This document shows, one piece after another, positions 25,652 through 35,400 of a stretch of DNA of 64,000 nucleotides. The position numbers were made by a program, and so were the translations under genes. How positions within the stretch are numbered: position 1 is the first letter of the stretch; every line of letters begins with the position of its first letter. The notes under the pieces were generated by a model. It was not told the origin of the DNA. It worked only from the letters and a program-made list of their open reading frames with translations, and did not search any database. The DNA is taken from positions 1 to 64,000 of the forward strand of contig NZ_DIHC01000034.1 in NCBI RefSeq assembly GCF_002419965.1, read 5' to 3'. Source of the DNA: Pseudomonas sp. UBA5706. Lineage in GTDB: Bacteria; Pseudomonadota; Gammaproteobacteria; Pseudomonadales; Pseudomonadaceae.

Positions 25652-26479
25652 ATGCAAGCCGTACAGCTCGAGATCGCCAGGGCCCTTAAGGTTCAGGCGC
25701 CCTTCGCCAATCAGGGCGAGCTTGAAACCGAGGTCGCCCGTCGAATTCAGTTCATCAAGGATTGCCTGCACAATGCGCGTCTGAAGGTGTTGGTGTTAGG
25801 CATCAGCGGCGGCGTGGACTCGTTGACCGCTGGCCTGCTGGCGCAACGTGCCGTGCGCCAGTTGCGTGAAAGCACCGGCGATGACGCCTATCAGTTCATC
25901 GCCGTGCGTTTGCCGTATCACGTCCAGCACGATGAACACGAAGCCACCGCGTCCGTGGATTTTATCAATCCTGACGAGCGTCACACCGTGGACATCGCAC
26001 CATCGGTCAAGGCGCTGGTCGAGCAGGTCAAGGCCTTCGAAGGCCAGCCCGATACGGCTGTCGATTTCGTCAAAGGCAACGTCAAGGCGCGCACACGCAT
26101 GGTGGCGCAGTACACCATTGCCGGGGTACGCGGCGGGCTGGTGATCGGTACCGACCATGCAGCCGAAGCGGTGATGGGCTTCTTTACCAAATTCGGTGAT
26201 GGCGCCTGCGACCTCGCACCGTTGAGCGGCCTGGTTAAGAATCAGGTACGGGCCATCGCCCGCAGCTTTGGCGCGCCGGAATACCTGGTCGAGAAAATTC
26301 CGACTGCTGACCTCGAAGACCTGGTGCCAGGTAAACCCGACGAAGCGTCCCACGGCGTGACCTACGCCGAGATCGATGCTTTCCTTCATGGCCAGCCGCT
26401 GCGTCAGGAAGCGTTCGACATCATCGTTAATACGTATCGCAAGACGCAGCACAAGCGTGACCTGCCGTACGCACCGTAA
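25652..26479 (+). CDS. nadE: Ammonia-dependent NAD synthetase NadE
   Basis: A 275-residue NH3-type NAD synthetase, the last step of NAD synthesis. The PP-loop SGGVDS is at residues 52-57. The deamido-NAD-binding T-D-H-A-A-E-A-V-M-G-F-F-T-K-F-G-D-G motif lies at about 167-184. There is no glutaminase domain, so free ammonia is the nitrogen donor. The start at 25652 is supported by AGGAG eight bases upstream; an earlier in-frame ATG at 25616 has no site. Confidence 0.95.
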   Translation: MQAVQLEIARALKVQAPFANQGELETEVARRIQFIKDCLHNARLKVLVLGISGGVDSLTAGLLAQRAVRQLRESTGDDAYQFIAVRLPYHVQHDEHEATASVDFINPDERHTVDIAPSVKALVEQVKAFEGQPDTAVDFVKGNVKARTRMVAQYTIAGVRGGLVIGTDHAAEAVMGFFTKFGDGACDLAPLSGLVKNQVRAIARSFGAPEYLVEKIPTADLEDLVPGKPDEASHGVTYAEIDAFLHGQPLRQEAFDIIVNTYRKTQHKRDLPYAP

Positions 26480-26493
26480 TAAAGGCGAGCATT

Positions 26494-26549
26494 TGTAGCA
26501 GCACGGCGTGCCGGCGGCGGTTCCAACGTCGGCAAGCCGCACTGCTGCA
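26494..26549. repeat. REP-like palindrome, copy C
   Basis: GCCGGCGGCGG and CGTCGGCAAGCCGC arms are flanked by GTAGCAGCACGGC and GCACTGCTGC. The right arm is shared with copies at 1229 and 5316. It lies just after nadE and could act as a transcript-end hairpin. Confidence 0.6.
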
Positions 26550-26680
26550 AGGGTCCCGCGTACAGCCCCTTTGGGGCGGTCAATAGAAAATGGAATGAAC
26601 CCGTCGATTTTTTTCGCTTGATGGCATTTGCCATCGGGGCTTACATAGCGTCCTGACTTTCTCGCTCAGAGACGCTAACG

Positions 26681-27706
26681 ATGACCGCGTTCCAAGGCCT
26701 GTTCTCCCTCGTTGCTGCAACCGTCGGCCAGCCTGCTGCAGATTGGCTGGAACACCGCGTCGAAATCCCGCAGGCGCTGCAGAACTTTTCCTGGTCCCCC
26801 GATGGTATTCATCGTGTCTGGCTGGCCGAAGCGTTGAACCTGTGCCTGTTTCGCAAACTAGTTGAGGCGGTGCCGGACGGTCTGCGGTATGTCGATGAGC
26901 AGTTCGAAGACGGTCGTAAGGTGGTGTTCGATCATGGCGCCATTCGGACCGTGGACTGGGCGCACAATGGTGAGCTGCCACGCGGACGACAAGCCTTCTC
27001 GCGGCTGCTTGAACCGCTTGGCTTCACTGACGTGCGCACCTACCCGCTGACCAAATTGCACATGACCGGTTGGGGCTACCGGCAGATGGATCTGCCCGAA
27101 GACATCGCGCAGTTTTTCGTCTCCGAGCTGCACCCGGGCCGTCTGAGCCAAGCGTTTCAGGATGCGGTTAGCCGCGTGGTCGGTTCCAGCCGCGACCCGC
27201 TGAGCAGCGAAGACCTAAGCGTGCTCCAACGCCTGCGGGCAACCCGCCATTGCAGTTTCGATGAAGCTTTGCATCTGCTACCAGCCCTCTACCGTGCATT
27301 CGGACGCCAGCACGGCGCGGTACGGGAAGCCGACTACCGTCAGTTGCTCAGTGAAAGCGCGGAGATGGCCTGGATCGCTACCGAGGGCAATAGCTTCAAC
27401 CACCTCACGGATCGAGTGGAAAACCTGGAGGGCACGGTCGAAGAACAGCATCGTCGCGAGCGACCGATGAAGGACAGTGTCGAAGTATCAGGCTCGGGAC
27501 GTGTGATGCAGACCGCATACAAAGCGTGCAGCGTGAGCCGCGACCTGCTGAACGCCGAAGGCCTGCTCGAGATGCATCAAGTGCTGGGCTCGTTCGTCGA
27601 ATTCATCCAGCGCAAGATTGATCCCGAGAGCGGCAGGATCGATCTGAATTTCGACAGCAGCAACGCGCAGGGGATTTTCAAGATGACCGACTCGAAGCGG
27701 GCGTGA
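26681..27706 (+). CDS. DUF1338 protein, 2-oxoadipate dioxygenase/decarboxylase-like
   Basis: A 341-residue protein whose key positions match the HglS/DUF1338 family (2-oxoadipate to D-2-hydroxyglutarate, P. putida D-lysine route). His85 and Arg89 lie in D-H-G-A-I-R, compared with R-H-G-A-I-R in HglS; His241 lies in F-N-H-L-T, compared with I-N-H-L-T; and Glu307 lies in F-V-E-F-I-Q-R, compared with F-G-E-I-E-Q-R. These would be the metal and substrate residues. It is about 120 residues shorter than HglS, so it is a different subfamily. It lies downstream of nadE and near the pipecolate genes, which would produce 2-oxoadipate. The reaction is inferred, not shown; the HglS comparison is from memory. 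Confidence 0.65.
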   Translation: MTAFQGLFSLVAATVGQPAADWLEHRVEIPQALQNFSWSPDGIHRVWLAEALNLCLFRKLVEAVPDGLRYVDEQFEDGRKVVFDHGAIRTVDWAHNGELPRGRQAFSRLLEPLGFTDVRTYPLTKLHMTGWGYRQMDLPEDIAQFFVSELHPGRLSQAFQDAVSRVVGSSRDPLSSEDLSVLQRLRATRHCSFDEALHLLPALYRAFGRQHGAVREADYRQLLSESAEMAWIATEGNSFNHLTDRVENLEGTVEEQHRRERPMKDSVEVSGSGRVMQTAYKACSVSRDLLNAEGLLEMHQVLGSFVEFIQRKIDPESGRIDLNFDSSNAQGIFKMTDSKRA

Positions 27707-27732
27707 ACGGGCGGCGTCTCCCACGCGTATCC

Positions 27733-27758
27733 GGGGCAGTCAGCATCGTGACCGCCCC
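27733..27758. terminator. Hairpin between DUF1338 gene and azurin gene
   Basis: GGGGCAGTCA/TGACCGCCCC, one mismatch, six-base loop, lies between two convergent genes. There is no T-run, so termination is plausible but not certain. Confidence 0.45.
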
Positions 27759-27768
27759 GCTACGTGAA

Positions 27769-28215
27769 TCACTTTAGCGTTACAGTGCCTTTCATCATGC
27801 TGATGTGGCCTGGGAACGAGCAGAAGAAACCATATTTTTCTGCCGGGTCGAGCTTGGAGACATCAATCTTCAGCGAATCGGTCTCGCCCGCACCGATGAC
27901 CTTGGTGTGAGCGAGGACGCGCGCGTCGCCCTCTTTCAGGTAATCCTTATCAATCCCGACGCTCAGACCGTCGGTGGCAATCGAGGACATGTCAGCTTCT
28001 TTGCTGATCACCAGGTTATGGCCCATGACGTTTTTCGGCAGGCTGCCGGAGTGCCTCAGATTAACGGTGAACTCCTTGCAGCTTTTGTCGATTTCGATGG
28101 CTTTGGTATCGAACGACATTTGGTCAGTAGAATCCACGTCCACTGAGCATTCAGCGGCAAAAAGGTGGCCACTGACGAGAGTAAGCAGGGATGCAGCGAC
28201 AATCTTGCGAATCAT
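27769..28215 (-). CDS. azu: Azurin, periplasmic blue copper protein
   Basis: A 148-residue precursor with a 20-residue signal peptide (cleavage LFA-AEC). Type-1 copper ligands are His66, Cys132, His137 and Met141 (mature 46, 112, 117, 121), in M-G-H-N and F-F-C-S-F-P-G-H-I-S-M-M. Cys23-Cys46 form the conserved disulfide. Azurin carries single electrons in the periplasm, to nitrite reductase or in stress responses. The start at 28215 has a CAGGAGAG site; a 26-codon upstream extension has no signal-peptide logic. A complete TTGAT-N4-ATCAA ANR site is not present upstream; only one half-site is. Confidence 0.97.
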   Translation of the reverse strand: MIRKIVAASLLTLVSGHLFAAECSVDVDSTDQMSFDTKAIEIDKSCKEFTVNLRHSGSLPKNVMGHNLVISKEADMSSIATDGLSVGIDKDYLKEGDARVLAHTKVIGAGETDSLKIDVSKLDPAEKYGFFCSFPGHISMMKGTVTLK

Positions 28216-28630
28216 GGTGACTCTCCTGAATGGGTATCTCTGTATTTTTGTATACAAAGCTTGCCCTAACTTTAAACAATTTAATAGCCGCATAGTATCA
28301 AAGATGCCTGACTGGCCTCTTTGGGTGCCATGAAGACGATCAAGCAGCGCACGATACAGAGTCCTTCCAGGATGGGCACCTCACTCATCCATCATGCCGC
28401 TCAATAACCGTTGGCGCAGTTTGCTCGCCGCCTATACCTGTAGCGCGGGCGGCGACTGCGCCAATGCCCGTCAGGATTTCAGCAAATGCTGCCCTGCGAT
28501 TTACGGGGCTGATCGTACAAAATCCAGAGCGGTGCCACTGAAACGAACTGCCCTGCATAAAATACAGGTCAGGCTACGCACCGTTCTCAGGCAGAATGGA
28601 CAGACTTATCGCCCGCCTCGAGGATTGCCC
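28216..28630. other. Intergenic region between azurin and the small charged protein
   Basis: The part next to azurin (28216-28310) is AT-rich and should hold its promoter. Bases 28311-28630 include an open frame in phase with the small gene, but without a good start site or conserved-looking sequence, so I do not call it. No RNA gene seen. Confidence 0.45.
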
Positions 28631-28792
28631 ATGGCCAAACCCAACTATTCCTTCGCCAAACGTCAACGCGATCTGGCCAAGGAGCAGAAGAAAGAAGAAA
28701 AGTTGCAACGCAAGCAGGCCGAGAAAGCAGAGCCTGTTGCCGAAGAAGGCGAGGCCGTTGAACAGCAGGAACAAGACAAGCCCGCCGATTGA
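28631..28792 (+). CDS. Small highly charged protein
   Basis: A 53-residue protein. The basic N-terminal half begins MAKPNYSFAKRQRDLAKEQK and is followed by an acidic, Gln-rich tail. It looks like one long amphipathic/charged helix and has no Cys or membrane segment. Similar short proteins beginning MAKPNYSFAKRQR occur across pseudomonads as conserved hypotheticals. The ATG has a CGAGGA ribosome-binding site seven bases away; an in-frame upstream extension (from about 28394) is less likely. Function unknown; nucleic-acid or ribosome association is a guess from charge. Confidence 0.65.
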   Translation: MAKPNYSFAKRQRDLAKEQKKEEKLQRKQAEKAEPVAEEGEAVEQQEQDKPAD

Positions 28793-28928
28793 TCCGCATT
28801 ACACCCCCGACCCATCCCAGGGTATGTGGGTATGGGCACCCCCGATAGCAAGACGCTTGCCCGCGATGCGCCAGTCAATCCGGCGCATCCATGGCGCAGG
28901 CGCGCACTTCGGATGCCTGCAACCCGTC

Positions 28929-29825
28929 TCACCCCGCAATCGGCATCACTGTGACGCGCACTTCCGGGTCGTGATGGCCACCGCCGAGGATCACGCCGCG
29001 CAGCGGCGAAACATCGGAAAAATCCCGCCCCCACGCCAGGCTGATGTGTTCAAGCGAAGGCTGGATATTGTTGGTCGGATCGAAGTCCACCCAACCCAGC
29101 ACCGGACAGAACACCGAAACCCAGGCGTGTGACGCATCAGCTCCAATCAGGCGCGGCTGACCGGGTGGCGGCTGGGTCAGTAGATAACCACTGACGTACC
29201 GCGCCGCCAGTCCACGTGAGCGCAAGCACGCCAGCATCAGGTGCGCGAAGTCCTGACAGACGCCGCGACGGGCTTCCAACACTTCCACCAGCGGAGTCGC
29301 CACCTGGGTCGCTTCACCATCGAAGATGAACTCGTCGAAGATCTTCTCCATCAGTGCCTGCGCACACAGCAGCAGCGGCCGCCCTGCCGGGAAGCAACTG
29401 ACCGAGAATTCGATGAACGACTGCTTCAAGTGCACATAGGGCGATTCGAAGCGATAACGACAGGCTTCCAACAGGTCTGGCGACATTCTCGACGCGCTGT
29501 AGGTTAACGTGCTGCGCGCCAGGTCCCATGGCGCGGATTGCTGGAAGTCCAGTGTCGGGCGCTCCAGCACCTCGATCAGCAGACGCGCGTTGACCTGCAA
29601 TTCATCATGGGGACGCTCGAAGGCCAGACGCGTCAGCGGGTTGCCAAACACATCCAGCTCGTCCCGGCGCGTCGTGGGCGTCGGACTGATCACCAACTCC
29701 TGCTCCAGACAACGCTGCCAGGGGCTGTGCCGCGGCCACAGGTGAGCCAATTGCTGAGCCAGCGACACCGGGGTGTCGTACTTGTAGTGGGTGTCGTGAA
29801 ATATCTGGTAATGAGCGCTGTTCAT
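28929..29825 (-). CDS. Transglutaminase-like protein of the ATP-grasp/alpha-E system
   Basis: A 298-residue protein. An N-terminal bacterial transglutaminase-type beta domain (Y-x-I-F-H-D-T-H-Y-K-Y, residues 6-16) precedes a transglutaminase core with probable triad Cys190 (R-R-G-V-C-Q-D), His233 (S-H-A-W) and Asp249 (D-F-D-P-T-N). Such proteins may cleave or cross-link amide bonds. It begins one base from the stop of the ATP-grasp/alpha-E gene, so coupling is tight. Comparative genomics of amidoligase clusters predicts that these genes together make and process a peptide; the product is unknown. Confidence 0.85.
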   Translation of the reverse strand: MNSAHYQIFHDTHYKYDTPVSLAQQLAHLWPRHSPWQRCLEQELVISPTPTTRRDELDVFGNPLTRLAFERPHDELQVNARLLIEVLERPTLDFQQSAPWDLARSTLTYSASRMSPDLLEACRYRFESPYVHLKQSFIEFSVSCFPAGRPLLLCAQALMEKIFDEFIFDGEATQVATPLVEVLEARRGVCQDFAHLMLACLRSRGLAARYVSGYLLTQPPPGQPRLIGADASHAWVSVFCPVLGWVDFDPTNNIQPSLEHISLAWGRDFSDVSPLRGVILGGGHHDPEVRVTVMPIAG

Positions 29826-32326
29826 CAGACGGACACCGTGCGCTGGCTTACATCGTCGACGTGGGCAAAATGGCGCAGCGCCAGACGGTCGGAGACCTGG
29901 CCAGTGGTGTCGCCAATGCTTTGCAACAGATCCGCCAGACCGTGCAAAGCGGCCCTGACACTGCTTTCACCAAACAGGCCGTTCTCCAGACAACCCAGAT
30001 CGAAAGCCGCCAGCCGTTGCGTCAGCTTCGCAAGACTAGCTTCCTGGGGCACACCGAAGTCGTCGTTCAAGCGTTTTACCGAGCGTGTCACCAGCTTGAG
30101 CTGGAACAGCACGGCGTGGGGGTTCTGTTCATTGAGCAGCAGCAGGTCAAGCACCGGAATTACCTGCGGCATCGCCAGATATCGCGAGCGGTAGGTGATG
30201 CCGCTGTTACCCAGTTCCAGCAGCCAGTCGAGCGCGTCCTGATCGAAAACGGCAGCGCTGCGCAGGAACGCCGCCAGACTGGTACTGAGAAACTGCAGTC
30301 GCTCGATGCGCCGACCGATCATCAAAAAGCGCCAGCCTTCGTCGCGGGTCATGTCATCCAACGCAAAACCGGACAGCGCCGCCAGGGACATGACCAACCG
30401 ATTAAGCAAGTCCAGCAGTTCGCCGAAGTTCGGGGTGTCGGTGTCCAGGTTCGCCGCTTCGTGCTGCAACTCCACCAAGGCCTGCCAGTTTTCTCGCGAC
30501 AGCTTGCCGCGCACCTGCGACGCCGCCCACTGCAACCGCTGCAGATTGGAGCTAAGGCTGAACGACCACTGTTCACCCCGCAATGCCGCAAGCAAGCGTT
30601 CGCGCAGCTCGGTGCCTGCTTTCTCGTCTTTGCGAGGCACAAGGTGCAGGCGCTCGCCCAGTTCGACCGCTGCTTGCAGGGCCAGCGGGTCATTACCATC
30701 GACGTAGCGCGCCAGCATGATGCGCAGCAGCCGCGCACTGTCGTCGCAACGCTCACAGTAACGGCCGAACCAAAACAGATTTTCCACTACCCGCGAGGGC
30801 AGATACGGGTCGCGGCGAATCAGGTCGTGCACGCCCAATGAACGCTGGCCTTTCCACTGTTCGCTGCCCAATGTGCGCTCGCCGAGAATCCAGGTGTCCT
30901 TGCTGGCGCCACCGCGCTGCATCGACACCACATCGGCGTCGGCCTCGGCGGCCACCCGCGTCAGACCACCCGGCAGCACGCGATAGCCGTCGGCCGTCGC
31001 GACCGCATAGACCCGCATCCCGATGGCGCGGGGTTGCAGTTGCGTTTGCGCACCCTGCCAGACCGGCGCCTGAGACAGTTGCGCCAGTTCCTGAGCGACA
31101 TAGGCGTATGGCCGGGCCTGCATGCGTGCGGCCAGGGCCTGGCGCTGTTCCTCGTTCAAATCGCGGCCAAACACCGGCGCGAAGCTTTGCGAGGGGAACG
31201 CAGGCTTGATCAGCAATTCAGGCATCTTCTCCAGCGCCTGGGCCAGCACCGGCGGTTCGCCGCACCACCAGGTCGCGATCGACGGCAGGACCAACGCTTC
31301 GCCGAACAGGTACTCATTAATCTTTGGCAGGAACCCCAACAGCCCCGGTGATTCCAGCACGCCACTGCCCAAGGCGTTGGCGACCAGCACCCGGCCCTGA
31401 CGTACAGCTTCCAGCAAGCCGGGGACGCCGAGCGCCGAGTCGGTGCGTAACTCCAGCGGGTCGCAAAAGTCATCGTCGAGGCGCCGCATGATCGCATGCA
31501 CTCGGCGCAGGCCATTGAGGGTTTTCAGGTACACCGTCGCATCGCGCACGGTCAGATCGCTGCCTTCGACCAGCGGATAGCCGAGCTGACCGGCCAGGTA
31601 CAGGTGTTCGAAATAGCTTTCATTGAAGCGTCCCGGCGTGAGCAACACGACCAGCGGGACCTCATTGTTGCTCGGTGCCTGCCGCGCGAGCGTTTCCTGC
31701 AGCGAGCGGAAGAAGCCGGACAAATGCTGCACTTCAAGGTCGCGATACAACTCGGGAAACGCCCGCGACACGATCAGACGACTTTCAAGCGCGTAGCCAG
31801 CACCGGACGGCGCCTGAGTACGATCTGCCGTGACCCACCAGCGGCCGTCAGGGGCGCGCGCCAGATCGACCGCATAGACATGCAAGAACGTGCCCTCCGG
31901 CGGCATCACACCTTGGCACGGCCAGAGAAAATTATTGTGCCCGAACACCAGTTCGGCCGGCAGCAGCCCTTCGGCAATCAATAGCTGCGGGCCATAAAGA
32001 TCTGCCAATACCGCGTTGAGCAAGCGCGCGCGCTGGGCGATGCCTGCTGCGAGCCGCTGCCATTCCTCGACCGGAATCAGATGCGGCAGCAGGTCCAGCT
32101 CCCACGGCCTGTCCGCGCCTTTGGGGTCGGCATAAACGTTATAGGTGACGCCGTTTTCCTGAATCTGCCTGGCGACCAACGCCTGACGCTGGATCAATTG
32201 CGCAGGTGTGCTGCGTTGCAGATGCTCATAGAAGCGCCGCCAATGCGGTCGGACAGCGCCACTGGCATCGAGCATCTCGTGATAGGTACCCGCGCAGAAC
32301 GGGTATCGGTCAAGCAGGTCGGGCAT
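29825..32326 (-). CDS. Circularly permuted ATP-grasp and alpha-E fusion protein
   Basis: An 833-residue fusion. Residues about 1-485 are a circularly permuted type 2 ATP-grasp domain (COG2308 type), with G-A-G-Y-A-L-E-S-R, L-L-T-P-G-R-F-N-E-S-Y-F-E-H and the glycine-rich A-N-A-L-G-S-G-V-L-E-S-P segment. Residues about 500-825 are an alpha-helical alpha-E domain (COG2307), beginning L-P-S-R-V-V-E-N-L-F-W-F-G-R-Y-C-E-R. Many bacteria encode these as separate neighbours; here they are one chain. The ATP-grasp part is predicted to ligate an amino group to a carboxylate, and the alpha-E part is of unknown function. It lies between two transglutaminase-type genes. Confidence 0.88.
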   Translation of the reverse strand: MPDLLDRYPFCAGTYHEMLDASGAVRPHWRRFYEHLQRSTPAQLIQRQALVARQIQENGVTYNVYADPKGADRPWELDLLPHLIPVEEWQRLAAGIAQRARLLNAVLADLYGPQLLIAEGLLPAELVFGHNNFLWPCQGVMPPEGTFLHVYAVDLARAPDGRWWVTADRTQAPSGAGYALESRLIVSRAFPELYRDLEVQHLSGFFRSLQETLARQAPSNNEVPLVVLLTPGRFNESYFEHLYLAGQLGYPLVEGSDLTVRDATVYLKTLNGLRRVHAIMRRLDDDFCDPLELRTDSALGVPGLLEAVRQGRVLVANALGSGVLESPGLLGFLPKINEYLFGEALVLPSIATWWCGEPPVLAQALEKMPELLIKPAFPSQSFAPVFGRDLNEEQRQALAARMQARPYAYVAQELAQLSQAPVWQGAQTQLQPRAIGMRVYAVATADGYRVLPGGLTRVAAEADADVVSMQRGGASKDTWILGERTLGSEQWKGQRSLGVHDLIRRDPYLPSRVVENLFWFGRYCERCDDSARLLRIMLARYVDGNDPLALQAAVELGERLHLVPRKDEKAGTELRERLLAALRGEQWSFSLSSNLQRLQWAASQVRGKLSRENWQALVELQHEAANLDTDTPNFGELLDLLNRLVMSLAALSGFALDDMTRDEGWRFLMIGRRIERLQFLSTSLAAFLRSAAVFDQDALDWLLELGNSGITYRSRYLAMPQVIPVLDLLLLNEQNPHAVLFQLKLVTRSVKRLNDDFGVPQEASLAKLTQRLAAFDLGCLENGLFGESSVRAALHGLADLLQSIGDTTGQVSDRLALRHFAHVDDVSQRTVSV

Positions 32327-32412
32327 GGAAGGCTCGGCAGACAGCTAAAGGAGTCAGGTTAGCGCAGAGAAAAATGACACACGGTGGCTGGCTTCCCTGC
32401 GGCCACTTTCCG

Positions 32413-32443
32413 GGTCAGCCTGACGTGCAAATTCAGGCTGACC
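32413..32443. repeat. Intercistronic perfect inverted repeat
   Basis: GGTCAGCCTGA/TCAGGCTGACC, a perfect 11-base stem with a nine-base loop, lies between the DUF2126 gene and the ATP-grasp gene. There is no T-run on the minus-strand side. It could stabilise the upstream mRNA or partly attenuate the downstream genes. Confidence 0.55.
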
Positions 32444-32458
32444 GTCCGGGCCGTGTTT

Positions 32459-35400
32459 TTACCGATGCAGACGCATATCCAGCGTCATGGGTAATTCATC
32501 GTTGACGGTCAGTTCGGGTACCGTCAGTTTGCCGGGGCTGTGGCCGATGCGGAAAAACCGCGACAGGCGCCGGCTCTCGGCTTCGTTGGCGTTCACTGGC
32601 AGGGATTCATAATTGCGCCCCCCCGGATGGGCGACATGGTACTCGCAGCCGCCGAGCGAGCGCTGCATCCAGGTATCAAGAATGTCGAACACCAGCGGCG
32701 CATGCACGGGAATGGTGGGCTGCAAGGCATTGAACGGCTGCCAGGCGCGATAACGCACTCCCGCCACGAACTCACCGACCCGGCCAGTGGGCTGCAGCGG
32801 CACCGGCACGCCGTTACAGGTCAACAGGTAGCGCTGCGGCGGCAGCCCCGTGATTTTCACCTGCAAGCGCTCAAGCGACGAGTCCACGTAGCGCACCGCG
32901 CCACCTGCCGCGCCCTCCTCACCCAGCACGTGCCAGGGCTCCAGAGCCTGACGCAGTTCCAGCTCGATACCGCTGACCGCGTAGTCGCCGACTTTCGGAA
33001 AACGAAACTCCAGATGCGCCGCGAACCACTCGGTGCGCAGCGGATAACCGGCCACGTTGAGTTCGTCGATGACATCAGCGAAGTCCTGCTCGATGAAGTG
33101 CGGCAGCATGAAGCGATCGTGAAGTTCTGTGCCCCAACGGGCCAGCTTGGCCGGTGCATAGGGCTCGCGCCAGAATCGAGCGACCAGGGCCCGCAACAGC
33201 AGCTGCTGCGCCAGACTCATGCGCGCATGGGGCGGCATCTCGAACGCACGCAGCTCCAGCAGCCCCAAACGGCCGGAGGCGCCATCGGGCGAGTACAGCT
33301 TGTCGATGCAGAACTCGGCGCGGTGGGTATTGCCCGTCACGTCGATCAGCAGATTACGCAGCAGCCGGTCCACCAGCCAGGGCGGGCACTCCTCACCTGG
33401 CGCCAGCATCTGCGAGAAAGCAATCTCCAGCTCGTACAGCGAGTCGTTGCGTGCCTCGTCGACACGCGGAGCCTGCGAGGTCGGACCAATGAACAGGCCG
33501 GAGAACAGGTACGACAGCGACGGATGGTTATGCCAGTAACTGATCAGGCTGCGCAGCAGATCAGGCCGACGTAGGAAAGGTGAATCCCCCGGCGTCGCGC
33601 CACCCAGCACGAAGTGGTTACCGCCGCCGGTGCCGGTGTGACGCCCGTCGATCATGAATTTTTCGGTGGTCAGGCGTGTCAGCCTCGCTTGCTCGTACAG
33701 AAACTCGGTGCGTTCGACCAACTCGTCCCACGTGGATGAAGGCTGCACGTTGACCTCGATGACCCCCGGATCCGGTGTAATACGGAAGTTGGCCAGGCGC
33801 GGATCACTCGGCGGCTCATAACCTTCAAGCAACACTGGACAATTCAGCGCCTCGGCGGTCGCTTCTATGGCGGCCACCAGCTCAAGGTAGGCCTCAAGAG
33901 ATGGCAACGGCGGCATGAACAGATACAGACGCCCCTCCCGCGCTTGCGCGCTCAACGCGGTGCGGGTCAGCCAGTGCGCCGATTCATCGATTTTCGGCGT
34001 ACGTTCGCTGTCGGTGTCTTTTTGATCGGTCAGGTTGTTCAGACTGCTCTGCACCTCATCACGGTCCGGCAGATCCGGGAAGTCCTGGTTATGGTCGATC
34101 GGATGAATGTACGGGTATTGCGCAGCGTTGACCCACGGCTGCGAAGCCAGCGGCAGACGATAGCCCAAGGGAGAATCCCCTGGCACCAGCCGGCAGTGGT
34201 CGTCGCGCAAGTACCAACGCCCGCTCTGCCAGCGATCATCGGCGGCAGTGCGCGCCAGCGGCAGGACGTGACCAATGATCTCGTCCAGGCCCTGGGCAAA
34301 GACTTTCCTCAGCCGCGCGCGCTCCAGATCGTCGCTCAGGCGCGAATCTTCAGCGGTGACGTTTTTTGGCAAGGCGCCTTCACGCCACAGGTAATAGAAG
34401 TGATCTTCATAGGCCGCGAAGACGTAACGCGTCGGCAGTTTCAGCCGCTCGGCAACGTTGCGCAGGAAGCGTCCGGCCAGCTCGCCGTCGGTGCCGTAAT
34501 CCTGCTTTTCATCAGCGATCAACGCGGCATTGCGCCATACCGGTTGGCCATCGCGACGCCAAAAGCAGTTCAGCGACCAGCGTGGCAACTGCTCGCCCGG
34601 GTACCATTTGCCTTGGCCAAAATGCACGAGGCCGTGGGGCGCGTAATGTGCGCGCATGCGCTGATACAACTCGGCAGAGAGCGCGCGTTTTTTCGGCCCC
34701 AACGCGGCAGTGTTCCATTCGTCGCCGTCGCGGTCATCGATGGACACGAAGGTCGGTTCGCCGCCCATGGTCAGGCGAACATCGCTGGCGATCAAGTCGC
34801 TGTCGATCTGTCGACCTAGCGCCTGAATTTCAAACCACTGCGCTTCGCTATAAGGCTTGGTGACACGCGGTGCCTCCCAGATACGTTCCACTGACATTTC
34901 GTGGCTAAACCGGGTTTCGCACGGCTCCACCATCCCGCTGATCGGCGCCGCGGAAGACGGTTCAGGGCTGCACGCCAGCGGGATGTGGCCCTCACCGGCA
35001 AACAGCCCGGACGTGGCATCAAGCCCCACCCAGCCTGCACCGGGCAGGTATACCTCGCACCAGGCATGCAGGTCGGTGAAATCAACATCGGTGCCGGAGG
35101 GACCATCCAGCGCTTTGACGTCAGCCTTAAGCTGGACCAGATATCCGGAAACGAACCGCGCAGCCATTCCCAGGTGGCGCAGCAACTGCACCAGCAACCA
35201 AGCCGAATCCCGGCAGGAGCCTGACGCGCTTTCAAGGGTGAATTCCGGGGTCTGAATGCCCGGTTCCATGCGAATCAGATAACCGATGTCGCTGGCCAGG
35301 CGCTGATTGAGGTTCACCAGAAAATCGATGGCCGGCACAGGGGTGCGGTCAATGCTGTCCAGGTAGGCCTGAAACCTGGGTGTCAGTGGCAGCTTTTCCA

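Noticed and set aside
28216..28330. ANR/FNR box upstream of azurin
   Set aside because: Only one TTGAT half-site is present; the partner ATCAA at the correct spacing is missing.
28394..28630. N-terminal extension of the small charged protein
   Set aside because: In-frame but no convincing start signal and residues unlike the conserved part; the ATG at 28631 has a proper site.
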